DNA of 45,464 nucleotides from the NCBI GenBank assembly GCA_002724635.1, contig PBPM01000113.1, forward strand, positions 1 through 45,464. The letters are read 5' to 3'. The number at the start of each line of letters is the position of its first letter. Positions within the stretch are counted from its first letter, which is position 1. Below the pieces are notes generated by a model, which was not told the origin of the DNA, searched no databases, and was given only the letters and a program-made list of their open reading frames with translations. Shown one piece after another: positions 8,511 through 16,106 of this stretch. The stretch comes from Rhodospirillaceae bacterium. Lineage in GTDB: Bacteria > Pseudomonadota > Alphaproteobacteria > UBA6615. A program made the translations under genes and the position numbers.

Positions 8511-8637
8511 GGCAAGATCGCCGTCAGACGAGTTGCCGTGTCGGCATGTGGCCGGCCATGCGTCTGCCTTCTGCTTTTCCTGTGATAGTTTATTGGTGAA
8601 TCCCGGCCAACGGGATCGCACGTCACAGGGGGATCAC

Positions 8638-9783
8638 ATGAAACGTAGCACAAACTGTATTCTGACGACGCACACCGGCAGCCTACCGCGCCCTCAGGAC
8701 GTCGTGGGTTTCCTGCTCGCAGAAGAATCGAACCCCGGTGCGGGCGGCGCGGAAATGAATACCGCCATCGCCCGAGCTGTCGAGGAGGTCGTGGTTAAGC
8801 AGGTCGCCGCCGGGCTCGACATCATCAATGACGGCGAACAGGGACGCGCCGACTACACGATCCATGTGAAGGACCGCCTGACGGGCTATGACGGGCCGAA
8901 CCAGCCGAAACCGTCCGGAGCCGACAAGGAAGAATTTCCCGAGCTAGCGCAGATGCTCGCCCCCTTCCTGACGCCGCTCACCCATCGCCCGGCCTGCTCC
9001 GGCCCGGTCGAATGGCGCGACTGGGACGCGGCCCAAGCCGATATAGATCGCGCGGCCAGTGTCGTCGGGACCGCGGGCACGGAGGAGGCGTTCATGACCT
9101 CCCCTTCGCCCGGCCAGATTTCGCGCTTCCTACCCAACCTACATTACGGCTCGGAGGAGGAGTATATCTTCGCCCTCGCCGACGTGATGCGGCGCGAATA
9201 CGAGGCGATCGTCGACGCAGGCCTCATTCTGCAGCTCGACTGTCCCGATCTGGCACTCAGCCGCCATACGATCTTCCGCCATCTCAGCCTCGAGGATTTT
9301 CGTAAGGAAATCTCGATGCATGTCGATGCGCTGAACCACGCAGTAGCCAACATCCCGGAAGACAAGATGCGAATGCATATCTGCTGGGCCAGCACAATGG
9401 GGCCGCATCATGAGGACGTCCCGCTAATCGATATCGTCGACATCATCTTGGGCGCGCGACCGATGGCGTTTTCGTTTCCGGGCGCGAACCCACGTCATGC
9501 GCATGAGTGGAAGATCTGGCGAGACGTGAAGCTGCCCGATGGAAAGGTGATCATTCCCGGGGTGATCGACACCACCTCGAATTTTGTCGAGCACCCGGAG
9601 CTCGTGAGTGACCGCATCCAGAACTATGCGAGCGTCGTCGGGCGCGAGAATGTCATGGTCGGCGGCGATTGCGGTTTCGGCACCTTTGCCGGCCGCGTCC
9701 AAGTCGACCGCAACATCGTCTGGATGAAGTTCGCCGCGATGACGGAAGGCGCACGGATGGCCTCGGAGGTACTCTGGAACTAG
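8638..9783 (+). CDS. MetE C-terminal-like zinc methyltransferase/alkyltransferase
   Basis: The protein of 381 aa has the catalytic TIM barrel of cobalamin-independent methionine synthase without the N-terminal half of MetE. Relatives include short MetE-like enzymes and epoxyalkane:CoM transferase, which use a zinc-activated thiolate. Signatures are THTGSLPRP at the N-terminus, DGEQGRADY, and the zinc ligands His247/Cys249 in MHICW followed by GPHHEDVPL, with Cys345 in GGDCGFGTF. The start at 8638 has AGGGGGATCAC before it; longer upstream frames read into the decayed region and are not family-like. It is monocistronic and convergent with the GST gene. The methyl or alkyl donor and thiol acceptor are unknown. 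Confidence 0.88.
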   Translation: MKRSTNCILTTHTGSLPRPQDVVGFLLAEESNPGAGGAEMNTAIARAVEEVVVKQVAAGLDIINDGEQGRADYTIHVKDRLTGYDGPNQPKPSGADKEEFPELAQMLAPFLTPLTHRPACSGPVEWRDWDAAQADIDRAASVVGTAGTEEAFMTSPSPGQISRFLPNLHYGSEEEYIFALADVMRREYEAIVDAGLILQLDCPDLALSRHTIFRHLSLEDFRKEISMHVDALNHAVANIPEDKMRMHICWASTMGPHHEDVPLIDIVDIILGARPMAFSFPGANPRHAHEWKIWRDVKLPDGKVIIPGVIDTTSNFVEHPELVSDRIQNYASVVGRENVMVGGDCGFGTFAGRVQVDRNIVWMKFAAMTEGARMASEVLWN

Positions 9784-9792
9784 CGTCCGCCC

Positions 9793-10410
9793 CTACTGCA
9801 GCGGGATCATTATATACTCAGCGAAGGCGGGCCGTTCCTGCAGGCGCTCATACCACGAGCGAAGGTTCGGTCGTTCGGGCCGGGCAATATTCATCTCGTA
9901 CCAGCGGTAAATAACCCCGCCGATGGGTATATCGCCCATGGTGAACGCGTCACCCGCGACGAAGTCGCGGTCCGCGAGCGCCGCGTCCAGTACCGCACTG
10001 ATCTCGCCGGCGTCGGCGATCCCCTTCTCGATCAGCGCCTTGTTCTGTTCTTCCGGCGATGTGCGGATCAACTGTTGAAACACCGGCCGCAGTGCGGGCC
10101 AGAAGGTTGCGGTCTGCCAGTCCATCCACCGGTCCGCATCCGCGCGGACACGCGGGTCTTCCGGCCACAGGCCGCCCCGGCCGTGCTTCTCGGCCAAATA
10201 ACGCAGACAAGCATTGGATTCCCAGAGGATGAACCCGCTATCATCGATGGTCGGGACGACCCGGTTAGGGTTCATCGCGAGATAGGCGTCCGTGAACCCA
10301 AATTCCCCGGCCATATCCGGGCGCTCGAAGTCCACGCCCATCTCGGCGCACCCCCAGAGCAGCTTCTGAACGTTGGTTGATGTGTGACGGCCCCAGATCC
10401 TCAGAGTCAT
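9793..10410 (-). CDS. Glutathione S-transferase family protein
   Basis: This 205-aa cytosolic GST has an N-terminal thioredoxin-like domain (MTLRIWGRHTSTNVQK, with NRVVPTID carrying the cis-proline and LWESNACLRYLAEKHG binding glutathione) and an all-helical C-terminal domain (WMDWQTATFWPALRP, FTMGDIPIGGVIYRW). It conjugates or reduces with glutathione; the electrophile is unknown. GGGAGGGG lies before the chosen ATG, and a longer upstream start at 10428 is rejected because it destroys this spacing. It follows the broken OsmC gene by 24 bases on the same strand, so both probably formed a detoxification or thiol-stress unit. Confidence 0.9.
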   Translation of the reverse strand: MTLRIWGRHTSTNVQKLLWGCAEMGVDFERPDMAGEFGFTDAYLAMNPNRVVPTIDDSGFILWESNACLRYLAEKHGRGGLWPEDPRVRADADRWMDWQTATFWPALRPVFQQLIRTSPEEQNKALIEKGIADAGEISAVLDAALADRDFVAGDAFTMGDIPIGGVIYRWYEMNIARPERPNLRSWYERLQERPAFAEYIMIPLQ

Positions 10411-10434
10411 GACGTTCCCCTCCCGCAACTGGTG

Positions 10435-10883
10435 TCAGTCGACAATATTCCACTTTTCCTTGACCTTTGTCCCGGCCGCTTGGGAGATGCGCGAGCCGCA
10501 GTAGAAGATCGAGAGTTTCTGCTGCATCTCCCAAAGCTGTTTCTGCAAGGCATCCGCCTTCGCCGTGGTCATCAGGGCAATCTCGGGAAACAGTACCTCG
10601 ATATCCTCCGCCAGACCGAAGATCCCCTCCGCGTCGATTCTAACCAGTTCGAAATCGAGCTTCATGTGCTTGGCAATGCGGATAGTGACGGTGTTGGTGC
10701 AACCGATCAGGGCGGAGATCATGACCTCGGTCGGCGACGCCGCGACATTGGTACACCTCGCTCAAGTGGTTTGTCAGTTGTCACCGAAACATCGCGCACG
10801 GAAATACTGGTGCGCGCGTGCGCTTTAGATACTCCGTGTATGGTGTAGACGGCCGGTTTGACCTGTACTTTGGTATCAGCCAC
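10435..10883 (-). pseudogene. OsmC-family protein gene broken by a one-base frameshift
   Basis: From a GTG at 10881-10883 (AGGGAG seven bases before it) the frame reads VADTKVQVKPAVYTIHGVS and then VRDVSVTTDKPLERG, a normal OsmC-like N-terminus. The continuation TNVAASPTEVMISALIGCTN is in another frame. At 10750-10757 the minus strand reads GGTGTACC where GGTGGTACC would restore ERGGTNVAASP. Joined, the product would be about 149 aa, the usual OsmC size. The first peroxidatic cysteine is present (GCTNTV), but the second, normally in a CPV motif, is replaced (KLSIFYCGS). OsmC proteins reduce organic hydroperoxides. The break may be a real lesion or a sequencing or assembly error. Confidence 0.75.
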
Positions 10884-11039
10884 AGAGGAACTCCCTGAGT
10901 GAAATCGGAATCGATGGTGGCTAAGATGGGTCTGCATGATTCGTTCGCATAGACGCGCGCCATGCTGTTGGTTAGAAAACATCTGTGCCGAGCCGACAAC
11001 GAAGCTCGGGCGAATAAGATCGAAAAAGGGAGAAGCTGG

Positions 11040-11894
11040 TTGAAACCCGCACCATTCGCATATGTTCGCGCCGAGAGTCTCGAGCAGGTCTTCGACCTGC
11101 TGGATGAGCATGGCGACGAAGCGCGCATCCTCGCCGGCGGCCAGAGCCTAATGGCGACCCTGAACATGCGTCTCTCGGCACCCGAGGTCCTGATCGACAT
11201 CAACCGTATCGACGGCCTCTCCGAGATTACGACCGACGGAAACACGCTGCGGATCGGCGCGTTGGCCCGCCATTCCCAAGTCCTCAAATCTGCCGACGTT
11301 GCAAAAATGGCGCCCCTGATCACACAAGCAATGTCGTATGTAGCGCATCAAGCAATCCGCAATCGCGGCACGTTCGGCGGATCCATTGCTTTCGCCGACC
11401 CCGCCGCGGAGATGCCGGCGGTTAGCCGCGCGATCAACGCGAAGATAATCCTACAAAGCCGCAACGGCACCCGCTCTGTCGACGCGAACGACTTCTTCCT
11501 CGGCCTGTTCGAAACCGCCATGAAACCGAGCGAAATCCTCATTGCCGTCGAGATACCTGCAATCGCGGATGGCGCACGAACTGCATTCATGGAACTCGCA
11601 CGGCGCAGCGGCGACTACGCGATCGTCGGCATCGGCGTCCAGGGCCACCTTGACGGTGGCACCTTCTCGAATATGCGTCTGGTATTTCTCGGCGCCGGCG
11701 ACCGGCCGATTCTCGCGAGCGCCGCTGCGGCTGCTCTGGACGGCAATCCGAACAATGACGAGACCGTCGCGGCGGCTCAGACTGCTCTCGATGCCGACCT
11801 AGATCCGATGGCCGACCTGAACGGCCCGCCGGAAATGAAAATGCACCTCGCGCGAGTTCTCACGAAACGCGCCCTGACCGCGTTCGCGGCCTAA
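11040..11894 (+). CDS. FAD-binding medium subunit of a xanthine oxidase-type molybdenum hydroxylase (CoxM-like)
   Basis: The 284-aa protein carries electrons from iron-sulfur clusters through FAD in CoxLMS-type hydroxylases. FAD-binding motifs are visible at residues 32-37 (AGGQSL) and 108-120 (NRGTFGGSIAFAD). The start is inferred as TTG: the family begins MKPAPF, TTG encodes this first residue, and AAAGGGAG lies about seven bases before it. Upstream ATG codons at 10962 give a non-family extension. The [2Fe-2S] subunit follows after 13 bases. No large molybdopterin subunit lies in the window, although CoxL normally sits in the same operon. The electron-transfer half may serve a large subunit encoded elsewhere, or the operon may have lost it. 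Confidence 0.9.
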   Translation: MKPAPFAYVRAESLEQVFDLLDEHGDEARILAGGQSLMATLNMRLSAPEVLIDINRIDGLSEITTDGNTLRIGALARHSQVLKSADVAKMAPLITQAMSYVAHQAIRNRGTFGGSIAFADPAAEMPAVSRAINAKIILQSRNGTRSVDANDFFLGLFETAMKPSEILIAVEIPAIADGARTAFMELARRSGDYAIVGIGVQGHLDGGTFSNMRLVFLGAGDRPILASAAAAALDGNPNNDETVAAAQTALDADLDPMADLNGPPEMKMHLARVLTKRALTAFAA

Positions 11895-11907
11895 AGGAAC
11901 TGGAATC

Positions 11908-12384
11908 ATGGATCAGAATGTAGACATTACCCTGACCGTAAACGGCCAGTCTGTCACGCAGCAGGTTCCCGCTCGCACTAACCTAGTGGATTTCGTCCGT
12001 TACGAACTCGAACTGACCGGCAGCCATGTCGGCTGCGAACATGGCGTATGCGGTGCCTGCACCATCCGCGTCGATGGCGAAATCGTCCGCGGCTGCTTGA
12101 TGCTGGCTGCCCAGGCCGACGGAGCGAATGTCGAGACGATCGAGGGAATGACCGAAAACGGCGTTATCTCGGACCTGCAGAGGGCCTTTCATGAGCGTAA
12201 CGCCGTTCAGTGCGGGTTCTGCACCCCCGGCATGCTTCTGACCGCCGAGGAACTGCTGCAGACGAATCCCGCGCCCTCACGCGAGGATATCCGCGAGTTC
12301 ATTTCAGGAAACTATTGCCGCTGCACCGGCTATCAGGCGATCGTTGATGCCATCGAGCGAGTGGCGAACGAGCGCAATGGGTAG
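11908..12384 (+). CDS. [2Fe-2S] small subunit of a molybdenum hydroxylase (CoxS-like)
   Basis: The 158-aa protein has both iron-sulfur domains of the family. The ferredoxin-like cluster uses Cys43, Cys48, Cys51 and Cys63 (GCEHGVCGACTIRVDG...RGC). The helical cluster uses Cys102, Cys105, Cys137 and Cys139 (QCGFCTPGM and NYCRCTGYQ). All eight ligands are intact, arguing against decay. It is 13 bases after the FAD subunit, with AAAGGAACTGG before the ATG. A strong hairpin terminator follows and the opposite strand then begins a TRAP operon end, so no coxL follows. Known complexes hydroxylate CO, aldehydes or N-heterocycles; here the substrate-defining subunit is missing. Confidence 0.93.
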   Translation: MDQNVDITLTVNGQSVTQQVPARTNLVDFVRYELELTGSHVGCEHGVCGACTIRVDGEIVRGCLMLAAQADGANVETIEGMTENGVISDLQRAFHERNAVQCGFCTPGMLLTAEELLQTNPAPSREDIREFISGNYCRCTGYQAIVDAIERVANERNG

Positions 12385-12448
12385 TGTGGTAGCACCCGCA
12401 AGTCGACGGTAGCCCGGCCGCAAGCAACAATACCGTTCGCCAAAAAGG

Positions 12449-12490
12449 ATAACGGCGGCGTTCCGATAGGAACGCCGCCGTTATTATTTG
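12449..12490. terminator. Perfect 16-bp hairpin, bidirectional terminator
   Basis: ATAACGGCGGCGTTCC pairs perfectly with GGAACGCCGCCGTTAT around the loop GATA, followed by TATTT on the plus strand and preceded by A-rich sequence (CAAAAAGG). It separates the convergent coxS (+) and dctM (-) genes and can end transcription from both sides. Confidence 0.8.
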
Positions 12491-12503
12491 CCTCAGGCGA
12501 GGG

Positions 12504-13856
12504 CTAGTTGCCTCTGAACGTTATACCTACCTGATGATTGAAGTTGATATCGGTACTCCAGCTAATCGGCTCGGTCGCCAATTCCGGGAACACCCAGACT
12601 AGGCCCATGACCAAGAGGATCAGGAGCCAGTATGGAATCGATCCGGCAAAGATCTCACCCAGTTGCACTGTACTATCCGCAACTGCTCCCTTCACCGCGT
12701 AGACCAGCAATCCGACCGGCGGAGTCAGGAGACCCGCTTCGATAGCGAGGATACCCATGATCGCAAAGGCATACTCGTTGTAGCCAAAGGTCTGCGCGAT
12801 AGGCCAGAAGATAGGCACGGTCAGCAGGATGATTGAACCCGAGTCCAGCAGGGTTCCAAGAACCAGCCAGATAATAATCATAATCAGGACCGCGACATTG
12901 GGATCAATGCCGGCCCCGCCGACGGTATCAGTGATAAGGTTAACAATGCCGCCCGTAGTGAGCAGTCGCGCATACATTTGCTCCGTCAGCAGCAGAAACA
13001 GGATCGGCGCGATGACCTTACCGGAATCGATAATCGCCTCACGAATACCGTCCCATCGAACCCCCTTGATGAGGGCAAGAACCAAGCCGAACAAAGCACC
13101 CAGGGCTGCCGCCTCAGACGGTGTCGCGAAACCCGCCCAGATACTGCCCAGCACGGCGAAGATCAGGAAGATCACGCCGAAGCCGCTGATCATTTCCTGA
13201 CTGGTCAACCTCTCGCCCGACAGGTCGACGGCTGGGGCTGTTGCAGGACGGAAAATGGCCACGCCCGAGCAATAAAACGCCATGAACAGGGATAGCAGGA
13301 TACCCGGCAGAATACCCGCTAGGAACAGGAAGCCTATCGAAATCTCTGTGACGATACCCCAGATGATAAGCAACACGCTCGGCGGAATAAGCATGCCAAG
13401 GCAGGCGCTGCCAGCCACCGATCCCAGCGCATATTTGCGGCTGTAGCCGGCGGAAATCATCTCCGGATAGGCGAGGCGCGAGAAGGCAGCTGCCGATGCG
13501 AGGCTCGTGCCAGTAACGGCGGCAAAAACGGCGTTACCGGCGACGGTCGCGACGGCCAGTCGACCCGGAATGCGCTTCAATCCAAAGTTCATTACCCGAT
13601 AGAGATCGCCGGCGGAGCCGGATCTACTAACGAATTCACCCATAAGGACAAACAGCGGGATAACCGCGAACACAAAGTTCCGCAGAGCGAAGAATGAGGT
13701 GCTGCCCACCTGCCCCGCAGCCAGCTCGAAAGAGCCGAACATGAGCCAGGTCCCGACAAGCGCGGTAACACCTAATGAAATTCCGATGTGAATGCCAATG
13801 ATCACTGCGATGATCAGCACAATCAGCATCAGTATGACGGCTGTAGTCGGTTCCAT
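12504..13856 (-). CDS. dctM: TRAP transporter large permease subunit (DctM family)
   Basis: This 450-aa integral membrane protein has about twelve hydrophobic segments. It is the ion-coupled transport subunit of a tripartite ATP-independent periplasmic transporter. Family signatures include VIPLFVLMGEFVSRSG, GTSLASAAAFSRLAYPEM, GMLIPPSVLLIIWGIVTE, ATPSEAAALGA and the C-terminal GLLTPPVGLLVYAVKG. It lies 74 bases after dctQ on the same strand. The gap carries a GC-rich inverted repeat (TCCGGCC...GGCCGGA, 13887-13909) that may tune relative expression. The cargo is likely an organic acid. The C-terminal tail after the last helix (about 30 residues, PISWSTDINFNHQ...) is longer than usual and polar. 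Confidence 0.95.
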   Translation of the reverse strand: MEPTTAVILMLIVLIIAVIIGIHIGISLGVTALVGTWLMFGSFELAAGQVGSTSFFALRNFVFAVIPLFVLMGEFVSRSGSAGDLYRVMNFGLKRIPGRLAVATVAGNAVFAAVTGTSLASAAAFSRLAYPEMISAGYSRKYALGSVAGSACLGMLIPPSVLLIIWGIVTEISIGFLFLAGILPGILLSLFMAFYCSGVAIFRPATAPAVDLSGERLTSQEMISGFGVIFLIFAVLGSIWAGFATPSEAAALGALFGLVLALIKGVRWDGIREAIIDSGKVIAPILFLLLTEQMYARLLTTGGIVNLITDTVGGAGIDPNVAVLIMIIIWLVLGTLLDSGSIILLTVPIFWPIAQTFGYNEYAFAIMGILAIEAGLLTPPVGLLVYAVKGAVADSTVQLGEIFAGSIPYWLLILLVMGLVWVFPELATEPISWSTDINFNHQVGITFRGN

Positions 13857-13930
13857 TTTTTAACGTCCCCCTGTCCCGCATGAACTTCCGGCCGCTGGCG
13901 CGGGCCGGACGGGTTAATGGTTCTTGAACC

Positions 13931-14467
13931 TTAGATTTGAGAGCCTTCGACGGTCTCTGCCTTACCCTCTTCCTCGTCTGTAATCGGCTCGGTGCCAAAC
14001 ACAAAGTGCCAGAGCAAGACCAAGTACACGATCAAGGATACGACCGAGAACACGATAATTAACGAGCGCACCGGATAAATCGGCACACGGATCGAGCCCT
14101 CGCCTTCACGCTCGTCAACATCCCAGCCGATGAGCATGTCTTCCCAGCCGCCGATCGCGATCGACCAAAAGAACCACACACCGATCACAGCCACAAAGAT
14201 GTCGATCAGCCGCCGTCCCAAGTCATTCAGGTTTTGATATACCACCGTCGTCCGCAGATGGGCGCCACGGTAAATCGTATACGGCAATTGCAGGAACAAG
14301 ATCGACACCATCGAGTTCGCAACGATCTCAATGGTTCCATCGAACGGCGCATTGAAGAATGTTCGTCCCGTAATGTCCCAGAGAATGAGGAACGCGAGCG
14401 CCAACGCCCAGAATGCTGCAACGGTACTACAAACACGCGTCACGGTGTTTACGACATTATCTACCAT
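13931..14467 (-). CDS. dctQ: TRAP transporter small permease subunit (DctQ family)
   Basis: This 178-aa protein has four membrane helices. It supports DctM in the inner membrane. The pattern LAFLILWDITGRTFFNAPFDGTIEI (R and E-containing DctQ motif) and LPYTIYRGAHLRTTVVYQNL is typical of the family. A loop rich in charged residues (WDVDEREGEGS) lies between helices 3 and 4, and the tail is acidic (TDEEEGKAETVEG). GGGAG precedes the ATG. It begins the dctQ-dctM operon, which is divergent from the solute-binding protein gene dctP across a 423-bp control region. All three TRAP components are therefore present. Confidence 0.93.
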   Translation of the reverse strand: MVDNVVNTVTRVCSTVAAFWALALAFLILWDITGRTFFNAPFDGTIEIVANSMVSILFLQLPYTIYRGAHLRTTVVYQNLNDLGRRLIDIFVAVIGVWFFWSIAIGGWEDMLIGWDVDEREGEGSIRVPIYPVRSLIIVFSVVSLIVYLVLLWHFVFGTEPITDEEEGKAETVEGSQI

Positions 14468-14890
14468 GAACTGGCTCCCTATCCGCCCTTCACATCCAAG
14501 GCGGCTTCTTATCCGACTCGCTGGGACTCACGCACGAGCACGGGCGAAGTTACCAGACTTCAATCCTATGTAAACTCGTGGATTGGAATTTGATATTTTT
14601 TTTTAGCGAGACGGTCGCGAATTCATAAGCCGACGTGATGGTGTCGCCTCAATTCGTACCGAAGATGAAACCTCTTAACCTTTGAGATGCGCGAGCAGCT
14701 TTGCAAAATGCCGTCAGGAAAACGTTACTTGTGTCTGTCGGTCGAATAATGAAAACAGTGATAACCGCTAGCTTTTGTTACTGATTCCTGCTTTGTTGTC
14801 GAACGACAAAAGTGGGGTTCAGCACGTTTACATACCGCTGGGGTCCACCAACGTTATGCATAACAAGTCAATGTCTAAGGGAGACGATTA
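14468..14890. promoter_or_regulatory. Divergent control region between dctQM and dctP
   Basis: This 423-bp region is AT-rich and has no convincing gene. It contains two palindromes near dctP: TTGTCG-AA-CGACAA at 14796-14809 and the perfect GTTATGCATAAC at 14853-14864. The first resembles GntR-type TTGTC...GACAA operators. A TTTTTTTTT run lies at 14585-14593. The dctP leader ends in AAGGGAG, well spaced from its GTG start. No GntR gene is intact nearby, so the responsible regulator is unknown. Confidence 0.6.
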
Positions 14891-15976
14891 GTGAAAGCAC
14901 GTAAGCATCTTGCAACTGTTGCTGCTGCTGGTGTTTTGGCCGTAGCGGCAGCTGCGACCACCACATCTGCTGTAGCCGACAGCTTCACGCTGCGCATTGC
15001 CGCAGGACATCCGTCCGCGCCGCTCGCCAGCGTCAACCAGCTCAACAAAACCTTCGTTCCAAATGTGACCAAGCGTGTCGCGGCAGAGACCGACCACAAG
15101 GTCCGTTTCATCGAGGGTTATGGCGGTACGATTGCGAATCTCTTCGAGGTTCTGGAGTCCACCCAGAAGGGTCTCGTCGATATCGGCGCGATGTGCTCTT
15201 GCTTCGAGCCGACCAAGCTGTTTGTCCACAACCTGAACTACTTCAACCCGTTTATCTCGGGCGATCCGAAGATTATGGGTCCGACCACGCGTCAGATTCA
15301 TAAGGAATTCGACTATTTCAACACCGTGTTCTCGGACAAGTATAACCAAACCTACATCGCGAACGGTGCGTTCGACGATTACGGCTTGGGCACGAAGTTC
15401 CCTTGGACGAAGATGGAAGAGCTCAAGGGCGTTAAGATCGGCGCCGCCGGGCCGAACCTTCCTTGGCTCGACTACGCCGGTGCTTCGAAGGTCCAGACCA
15501 ACCTGAACGAAGTCTATAATGCGCTGCAGTCCGGCGTGTTTAGCGGTGTCGTGATTTTCCCGGCTCCATATTTCGGGTTCAAGTTCGGTGAAGTAGCGAA
15601 GTACTATACGACCATGGGCTGGGGCTCGGTTGTGGCCTACCCGATAACCGTCAACAACGACACCTGGGCTAAGCTGCCTGACTCCGTGAAGAAGATCATC
15701 ATGGAAGAAACTGACGTCTACAACGTAGCCGTTGAAGACGAAGGCGTTCGCAAGTTTAGCTCCGCTCTCGCCAATCTGAAGAAGCAGGGTGTCACAGTCC
15801 GTGACCTCGGCGACGCAGAGCGTGGCAAGATGGCGCGTGCAATCGAGCCTTGGGTCAACCAGAAGGCCAACGAGTACGAGGCGAAGGGCGTTCCGGGCAA
15901 GGCCACGTTCAAGCGTCTGATGGAACTCTCCATCAAGAACGGTGCCAAGCCAGTTCACCAGTACGTGATCAAATAA
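14891..15976 (+). CDS. dctP: TRAP transporter periplasmic solute-binding protein (DctP family)
   Basis: This 361-aa exported binding protein captures the substrate in the periplasm for DctQM. It starts at a GTG with AAGGGAG seven bases before it. The N-terminus is a Sec signal peptide (KARKH, then an Ala/Val-rich core to about residue 29, cleavage near AVA-DSF). The mature part has FTLRIAAGHPSAP, the central MEELKGVKIGAAGP and SGVFSGVVIFPAPY, and C-terminal helices of the TRAP binding-protein fold. Codon use looks more biased than in its neighbours (many GGT, CGT, AAG), as expected for a highly expressed binding protein. It is divergent from dctQM and convergent with hisD, with terminators between. 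Confidence 0.95.
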   Translation: MKARKHLATVAAAGVLAVAAAATTTSAVADSFTLRIAAGHPSAPLASVNQLNKTFVPNVTKRVAAETDHKVRFIEGYGGTIANLFEVLESTQKGLVDIGAMCSCFEPTKLFVHNLNYFNPFISGDPKIMGPTTRQIHKEFDYFNTVFSDKYNQTYIANGAFDDYGLGTKFPWTKMEELKGVKIGAAGPNLPWLDYAGASKVQTNLNEVYNALQSGVFSGVVIFPAPYFGFKFGEVAKYYTTMGWGSVVAYPITVNNDTWAKLPDSVKKIIMEETDVYNVAVEDEGVRKFSSALANLKKQGVTVRDLGDAERGKMARAIEPWVNQKANEYEAKGVPGKATFKRLMELSIKNGAKPVHQYVIK

Positions 15977-16000
15977 AGTCCGATCACATCGGATTCGCGA

Positions 16001-16028
16001 AAGGGCGGCCTCCGGGCCGCCCTTTTTT
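16001..16028 (+). terminator. Rho-independent terminator after dctP
   Basis: AAGGGCGGCC pairs with GGCCGCCCTT around the loop TCCG, followed by a T run (TTTTTT, 16023-16028). It lies 24 bases after the dctP stop codon. Confidence 0.9.
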
Positions 16029-16055
16029 GCATGTTGCTCTTATAATCTCGAGCCT

Positions 16056-16080
16056 AAAAAAGGCGGCCCGAAGGCCGCCT
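16056..16080 (-). terminator. Rho-independent terminator after the hisD-like gene
   Basis: Read on the minus strand, AGGCGGCC pairs with GGCCGCCT around the loop TTCG, followed by a run of six T. It faces the dctP terminator and ends the cyclase-cyclase-hisD transcription unit. Confidence 0.88.
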
Positions 16081-16106
16081 CTTACACGTCGCTGATTTTA
16101 TTCTGC

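Larger units (their letters stand above)
7981..8637. other. Long non-coding stretch holding decayed genes
   Basis: These 657 bases lie between divergent intact genes. No full-length open frame is convincing, but the stretch is not empty: the minus strand of 8073-8257 resembles the C-terminus of a TRAP large permease and the plus strand of 8367-8510 resembles the end of a GntR (FCD) regulator. The remainder, including 8511-8625, shows nothing recognisable apart from the ribosome site AGGGGGA before the gene at 8638. I read it as the scar of a lost transporter-plus-regulator locus. Confidence 0.55.

Noticed and set aside
10962-11039. An ATG-started longer CoxM.
   Set aside because: The added residues are not family-like and a TTG with a well-placed ribosome site lies exactly at the family start.
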